A stretch of 14,726 bases of DNA, from contig DPJQ01000160.1 in assembly GCA_003542935.1 (NCBI GenBank), positions 1-14,726 of the forward strand. The letters are read 5' to 3'. This document shows, in pieces, positions 12,974-14,726 of the stretch. The notes beneath the pieces are model-generated. The model was not told the origin of the DNA. It did not search any database and was given only the letters and a program-made list of their open reading frames with translations. Each line of letters starts with the position of its first letter. Within the stretch, counting starts at the first letter, position 1. This stretch comes from Lachnospiraceae bacterium (GTDB lineage: Bacteria > Bacillota > Clostridia > Lachnospirales > Lachnospiraceae). The position numbers and the translations under genes are program-made.

Positions 12974-14726
12974 CTATTTTACTTTCACATTTTTTACCTT
13001 ACTCCATGCGCTGTAGTATTTTTTCTTCCCCACTTTTTTATAAGAGCGCAGCTTTATGTAATACGTTTTCTTACTTTTCAGCCCCGTCAGCGCCATGCTG
13101 CCGGCACTTTTTTTGTAGGTCCGCTCATAAGTGCCTTTTTTAAAATCCTTTTGCAGGCTGATGTACATCTGGTATCCGTCCGCGGTTTTATCTTTTCCCC
13201 AGGAAGCGGAGATTTTTTTCTTTCCGGAGGAACCGACTTTTTTAAGCGCAGGTGTTTTCGGGACGACTTTGACAGTGATCTTTTTGGTAGCCGCCAGATA
13301 GTTTCCTTTGGCTGCTGCTTTGATCGTGATGGTGGCCTGGCCGTAATTTTTTACTGTCACTTTTCCCGTGGATGACACGGCAGCTACCTTTGTATTACTG
13401 CTTTTGTAGGTCAGTTTTCCGCCTCCGCCGGCCGTTGCTTTCAGAGAAAATGGTTTGCTCTTATAGGCCGCGGTTTTGGATGAGGCCGTGATGGTCTGGG
13501 CCTGCTTTTGTGAGCCGCCGGCAGGGGTGTCTGTGCCGTCGCCGGAAGAACCACTGCTGCCGGATGTGCCGTTGCTGCCGGAACCGCCGGATGTGCCGTT
13601 ATTTCCGGAATTGCCGCCGGACGTTTCGTTGTCTTTGGTTTCCGGGTTTTCGCCGGGGGGATTTTTTGTTCCGCTTTCCGCCCCGTCATTTCCTCCCGGC
13701 GTCTGTGTTTCTCCGGAAGTTCCAGCTGTTTCCCAGCGGGCATACAAGGTATGGGATTGTTCCGACGTCACTTTTGTATTTGCGGTTACGTTTTCGCCCC
13801 CGTTTGCCGCCGTGTACCAGCCGAGGAATTTGTCATTTCCTTTTACCGGCACAGGAAGTTCGCGGTAAAGATCGCCGGGAAGAACCAGCCTCTTTTTTTC
13901 ACCGACAGTTCCTCCGTTGGCATCAAATGTACAGTAGACCTCTTCTTTAAAGGAGCAGGAGGAACCTGTTGCCAGCGTTTCGGCATAGGAGCCTTTTTCC
14001 CCGTATATATTTTGTACGGACTGTCCCAGACCGCTGGCATCCAGGTCCAGGCTGGTGACAGACGGCGGGATATATATGGATGTCAGGCCCGTACAGCCGC
14101 TGAATGCTCCGTCGCCGACCGATGTTACCTTCGGAGGCAGTACGATGTGGTTCAGGCCGCTGCAATTCTCAAATGTGGCGGGATAAATTTTTGTGAGGCT
14201 CTGTGGCAGCCGGATGTTGGCCAGCGCCGTGCAGCCGCTGAATGAGCCTCCCTGATCTTCTTCGACGAGATCGTAAAAAGACAATAGCCCCGGAATTTTT
14301 TTTACTACGGTTTTAGCGGAACCGATTGCCGTCACGCTGTCCGGGATCTCCAGATCCGCCAGATTGCGGCAGTCCTTGAAGGCTTCCGTGCCAATGGTTT
14401 TTACGCCGTCCGGTATTTCCACATGATTCAGGCTGATGCAGCCTGTAAAGGTGTTCGGATAGATATATTCTACATTCTTTGATAATCGGATGTTGGCCAG
14501 CGCCGTGCAGCCGCTGAATGAGCCTCCCTGATCTTCTTCGACGAGCCTGTAAGAAACTATTCCCCCCGGAATTTCTTTTACTACGGTTTTAACGGAACCG
14601 ATTGCCGTCACGCTGTCCGGGATCTCCAGATCCGCCAGACTGATGCAGCCGGCAAAAGCGTAGGTGTCGATCAGCGTCAGACTGTCGGGCAGCGTGATCT
14701 CTGCCAGATTGCGGCAGTCCTTGAAG
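12974..14726 (-). CDS. BspA-like leucine-rich-repeat surface protein (5' end outside window)
   Basis: The frame is open to the right edge (the GTG at 14611 is internal), so at least 583 C-terminal residues are visible. From the edge inward it has LRR_5 (BspA-like) repeats such as FKDCRNLADLEIPDSVTAIG and FSGCTALANIRL, to about 14000. A Listeria-Bacteroides repeat follows (about 13730-13936: CTFDANGGTVGE ... KFLGWYTAANGG ... LYARWE), then a Gly/Ser/Thr/Asn-rich linker (about 13490-13730) and a Big_2-like immunoglobulin fold (about 13250-13490, LTYKSSNTKVAAVSSTGKVT). The last domain is Fn3-like and Lys/Tyr-rich (GYQMYISLQKDFKKGTY, YYIKLRSYKKV). Such proteins are secreted adhesins or wall-associated proteins of gut Firmicutes. 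There is no LPXTG or membrane anchor at the C-terminus, so any signal peptide or attachment domain must lie in the missing part. Confidence 0.88.
   Translation of the reverse strand, partial: FKDCRNLAEITLPDSLTLIDTYAFAGCISLADLEIPDSVTAIGSVKTVVKEIPGGIVSYRLVEEDQGGSFSGCTALANIRLSKNVEYIYPNTFTGCISLNHVEIPDGVKTIGTEAFKDCRNLADLEIPDSVTAIGSAKTVVKKIPGLLSFYDLVEEDQGGSFSGCTALANIRLPQSLTKIYPATFENCSGLNHIVLPPKVTSVGDGAFSGCTGLTSIYIPPSVTSLDLDASGLGQSVQNIYGEKGSYAETLATGSSCSFKEEVYCTFDANGGTVGEKKRLVLPGDLYRELPVPVKGNDKFLGWYTAANGGENVTANTKVTSEQSHTLYARWETAGTSGETQTPGGNDGAESGTKNPPGENPETKDNETSGGNSGNNGTSGGSGSNGTSGSSGSSGDGTDTPAGGSQKQAQTITASSKTAAYKSKPFSLKATAGGGGKLTYKSSNTKVAAVSSTGKVTVKNYGQATITIKAAAKGNYLAATKKITVKVVPKTPALKKVGSSGKKKISASWGKDKTADGYQMYISLQKDFKKGTYERTYKKSAGSMALTGLKSKKTYYIKLRSYKKVGKKKYYSAWSKVKNVKVK
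14211..14726. repeat. 276-bp internal tandem duplication in the LRR region
   Basis: Segments 276 bp (92 codons) apart match exactly: a 59-base block at 14211-14269 recurs at 14487-14545, and a ~41-base block at 14321-14362 recurs at 14597-14638. The second unit is cut by the window edge. Intervening parts have diverged. Confidence 0.85.

Noticed and set aside
13476..14245. Several rightward open frames of 130-164 residues
   Set aside because: They are antisense to the surface protein; their Pro/Cys/Arg-rich composition comes from its Gly/Ser linker.

Overview
This looks like a chromosomal window from a spore-forming Clostridia, most likely a Lachnospiraceae member. The clues are a SpoVT-type sporulation regulator, the DUF5685 / J-domain / membrane-protein operon, AGGAGG-like ribosome binding sites on most genes, and a BspA-like leucine-rich-repeat surface protein. 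I see no rRNA, tRNA, CRISPR array or complete insertion sequence. Most genes are GC-rich. The AAA ATPase gene (2772-4070), the STAND gene (7165-9795) and its upstream region are visibly more AT-rich, as expected for accessory genes.

Left part (1-2518). The 3' part of a YesM/LytS-type sensor kinase enters from the left edge and overlaps, tail to tail, a leftward operon. That operon (DUF5685 protein, then a J-domain protein with a Cys-rich tail, then a small polytopic membrane protein) has overlapping gene ends and a recognisable promoter.

Middle-left (2519-6394). An AAA ATPase with a DUF4143-like C-terminus has its promoter flanked by two 29-bp direct repeats exactly 84 bp apart. After it come a short relic of an M20 amidohydrolase and a two-gene operon (HD-domain hydrolase plus a CmpB-type membrane protein). 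SpoVT follows, behind a sigma-G-like promoter.

Middle (6395-11232). A leftward VanY-type D,D-carboxypeptidase without a signal peptide has its ribosome binding site inside a large hairpin. Next is the most interesting locus: a leftward 876-residue HTH-NB-ARC-TPR (STAND) protein divergent from a rightward 321-residue protein. The latter combines a possible nuclease-like N-terminus, an Ala/Gly-rich hydrophobic segment and tandem 11-residue repeats. The 309-bp region between them holds a palindrome and six TTCAAT boxes. I propose that the STAND protein senses a signal and controls or works with the divergent protein, as a candidate stress, toxin or defence module. This is inference from architecture and layout.

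Right part (11233-14726). A leftward nicotinate phosphoribosyltransferase (NAD salvage) has an extended -10 promoter. A 131-bp palindromic element with 10-bp terminal inverted repeats lies between it and the end of a large leftward surface protein. That protein has LRR_5 repeats with a 276-bp internal duplication, a Listeria-Bacteroides repeat, a Gly/Ser-rich linker, a Big_2-like domain and an Fn3-like domain. Its 5' part lies beyond the right edge.
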